8,402 nucleotides of DNA, from assembly GCA_002353285.1 (NCBI GenBank), contig DEJJ01000008.1, positions 31,652-40,053 on the forward strand. Reading direction: 5' to 3'. The notes beneath the pieces were generated by a model. It saw only the letters and a program-made list of their open reading frames with translations, had not been told where the DNA came from and ran no database searches. The position numbers and the translations under genes are program-made. The stretch comes from Porphyromonadaceae bacterium UBA2751 (lineage in GTDB: Bacteria > Bacteroidota > Bacteroidia > Bacteroidales > Muribaculaceae). Every line of letters starts with the position of its first letter. Positions within the stretch are counted from its first letter, which is position 1. Positions 6,915 through 8,402 of this stretch are shown piece after piece.

Positions 6915-6990
6915 CTTATTATATAATATTATTGCAAAATGATGCTGTCACTGTGCGTGTTTAGGTTATGAAACCCGGTAATAGGATGTG

Positions 6991-7022
6991 CAAATTTACT
7001 CTTTTATCTGCAAAGTGTCAAA
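6991..7022 (-). promoter_or_regulatory. Predicted promoter of the membrane protein/peptidase unit
   Basis: Read on the minus strand, TTTG (7022 to 7019), 20 bp and TAAATTTG (6998 to 6991) fit the Bacteroidetes consensus without mismatch. Transcription would begin near 6985. The leader would be about 70 nt to the GTG at 6914 or about 112 nt to the ATG at 6872. It diverges from the rRNA promoter, with about 120 bp between the two -33 elements. Confidence 0.75.
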
Positions 7023-7045
7023 ATAATGGGACTAAAAGTGCTGCG

Positions 7046-7130
7046 AAAACCATTTTTTGCGGCAAAAATGGGCAAAAAACGGGGTTAAGTGTGAAAATAT
7101 GTGAAAAATCGAGCTTTTTTTCGATTTTTC
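7046..7130. promoter_or_regulatory. A/T-tract-rich upstream region of the rRNA promoter
   Basis: Short A or T runs occur at 7046-7049, 7053-7058, 7064-7068, 7074-7079, 7094-7097, 7104-7108, 7115-7121 and 7125-7129. Several centres are about 10 bp apart, and GTGAAAA is repeated exactly 10 bp apart (7091-7097, 7101-7107). A perfect 10-bp inverted repeat, GAAAAATCGA (7103-7112) and TCGATTTTTC (7121-7130), ends 11 bp before the -33 element. The layout suggests curved DNA or an UP-like or protein-binding region. Function is inferred. Confidence 0.5.
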
Positions 7131-7141
7131 TTGCGAAATAT

Positions 7142-7172
7142 TTTGCCATGTCAGGAATCGGTTGTAATTTTG
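7142..7172 (+). promoter_or_regulatory. Predicted rRNA operon promoter
   Basis: TTTG at 7142-7145, a 19-bp spacer and TAATTTTG at 7165-7172 fit the Bacteroidetes primary-sigma promoter exactly. It lies downstream of the A/T-tract region and about 375 bp before the 16S 5' end. Transcription should start near 7179. I see no second promoter of equal quality before the 16S gene. Confidence 0.8.
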
Positions 7173-7184
7173 CATCGCTTTTCG

Positions 7185-7221
7185 GCTCACGAGGACCAGT
7201 TCCGAGTTGAGCGGTTTTTTT
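7185..7221 (+). terminator. Terminator-like hairpin at the start of the rRNA leader
   Basis: GCTCA (7185-7189) pairs with TGAGC (7208-7212). Inside, C7190-G7206 and GGA/TCC (7193-7195 with 7201-7203) extend the stem with tandem G-A mismatches. GG and seven T residues (7215-7221) follow. The structure begins only about 6 nt after the predicted start of transcription. It could be an attenuator or pause site; the stem is imperfect, so real termination is uncertain. Confidence 0.4.
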
Positions 7222-7420
7222 GACGCCTTGTGAGAAGGGGCGCGGGTGGGTCCGGGAGGCGCAGAGATCATGGACATGTTTGCGATGAGGAAATCTGACA
7301 AGCAGGTGAGAGACAAGGAAGGGATTCCGCGGATCTCCGGTCAAGATTCCGAAGAGAGACAGGTGAGATAGAGGGCCGCGCGTCGCCGCAGGGCGCACGT
7401 CAGTCGGTCCTCACCAATGA

Positions 7421-7462
7421 GAGCGTCATGGGCGCCGCGCGCTGTTGAGCGTCGGCGCCGCG
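7421..7462 (+). repeat. GC-rich imperfect direct repeat forming a hairpin in the leader
   Basis: GAGCGTC-ATG-GGCGCCGCG (7421-7439) is repeated without the ATG as GAGCGTC-GGCGCCGCG (7447-7462). The two copies also fold together: GGCGCCG (7431-7437) pairs with CGGCGCC (7453-7459), and CGCT (7440-7443) pairs with AGCG (7448-7451) around a GTTG loop. The result is a very stable stem in the pre-rRNA. Confidence 0.7.
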
Positions 7463-7508
7463 GGAGCGGGACAGGCCCTGAGGTTGTCCGTGTCGAGTCC
7501 AGAGGGTG

Positions 7509-7520
7509 TCCTCTTTAAGA
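7509..7520 (+). promoter_or_regulatory. boxA-like antitermination element
   Basis: TCCTCTTTAAGA matches 10 of 12 bases of the bacterial boxA TGCTCTTTAACA. It lies about 28 nt before the mature 16S 5' end, a usual place for the leader boxA. In other bacteria NusB and NusE (S10) bind this RNA to keep polymerase processive through rRNA genes. Confidence 0.6.
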
Positions 7521-7547
7521 CAGAGAACAAAGACAAAGACAAGATAC

Positions 7548-8402
<855 letters not shown>

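Larger units (their letters stand above)
7179..7547 (+). other. Pre-16S rRNA leader
   Basis: This segment between the predicted transcription start and the mature 16S 5' end holds no credible gene. It is GC-rich and structured, in sharp contrast to the AT-rich promoter. It contains a terminator-like hairpin (7185-7221), a strong GC hairpin with a partly duplicated sequence (7421-7462), a boxA-like element (7509-7520), and a short purine-rich ACAAAG repeat (7527-7543) just before the 16S. The RNase III processing stem cannot be confirmed because its 3' partner lies beyond the window. Confidence 0.7.

Noticed and set aside
7303..7368. CAGGTGAGA repeated at 7303-7311 and 7360-7368 in the leader
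   Set aside because: A single nine-base direct repeat in a purine-rich leader is plausible by chance and has no evident structure.
7018..7398. Minus-strand open frames across the rRNA promoter and leader
   Set aside because: They cross a perfect promoter and a GC-rich leader, have no protein motif, and change composition abruptly midway.

Overview
The window is a stretch of a Bacteroidales chromosome, most likely from the family Muribaculaceae. Three things point there. The 5' part of a 16S rRNA gene at the right end has a V4 region of the type familiar from that family. Several promoters fit the Bacteroidetes form TTTG-N19/20-TAnnTTTG. The genes have A-rich leaders without Shine-Dalgarno sequences. 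I see no insertion sequence, phage gene, CRISPR array or tRNA; the gene content is mostly ordinary core genome.

Layout, left to right. (1) Positions 50-2035, minus strand: a two-gene operon coding for a LytS/YehU-type membrane histidine kinase and, 15 bp downstream, its LytTR-family response regulator. The kinase has a proline-rich extracytoplasmic loop coded across a run of nine G/C pairs. (2) Positions 2036-2324: a divergent promoter region serving the kinase (minus) and a TPR protein (plus). (3) Positions 2325-3852, plus strand: a membrane-anchored TPR protein, a strong intrinsic terminator, then pyrH (UMP kinase). (4) Positions 3853-3998: a convergent junction with two strong hairpins. 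(5) Positions 3999-6914, minus strand: a two-gene unit with a polytopic membrane protein (possible GT-C-like glycosyltransferase) upstream and a signal-peptide-bearing C1B cysteine peptidase (aminopeptidase C/bleomycin hydrolase family) 18 bp downstream. (6) Positions 6915-7547: a divergent control region with a perfect minus-strand promoter for the membrane protein, an A/T-tract-rich segment, a perfect plus-strand rRNA promoter and a long structured pre-16S leader with a boxA-like element. (7) Positions 7548-8402: 16S rRNA, cut off by the window edge.

How the genes work together: the kinase and regulator form one signalling pair. The membrane protein and the secreted peptidase are probably co-transcribed, but no shared pathway can be read from the sequence. 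PyrH and the rRNA operon are housekeeping. The least routine signals are regulatory: the homopolymer in the kinase, LytTR-like direct repeats over the kinase promoter, a terminator-like hairpin at the start of the rRNA transcript, and phased A/T tracts upstream of the rRNA promoter. I did not find a convincing new multi-gene system.
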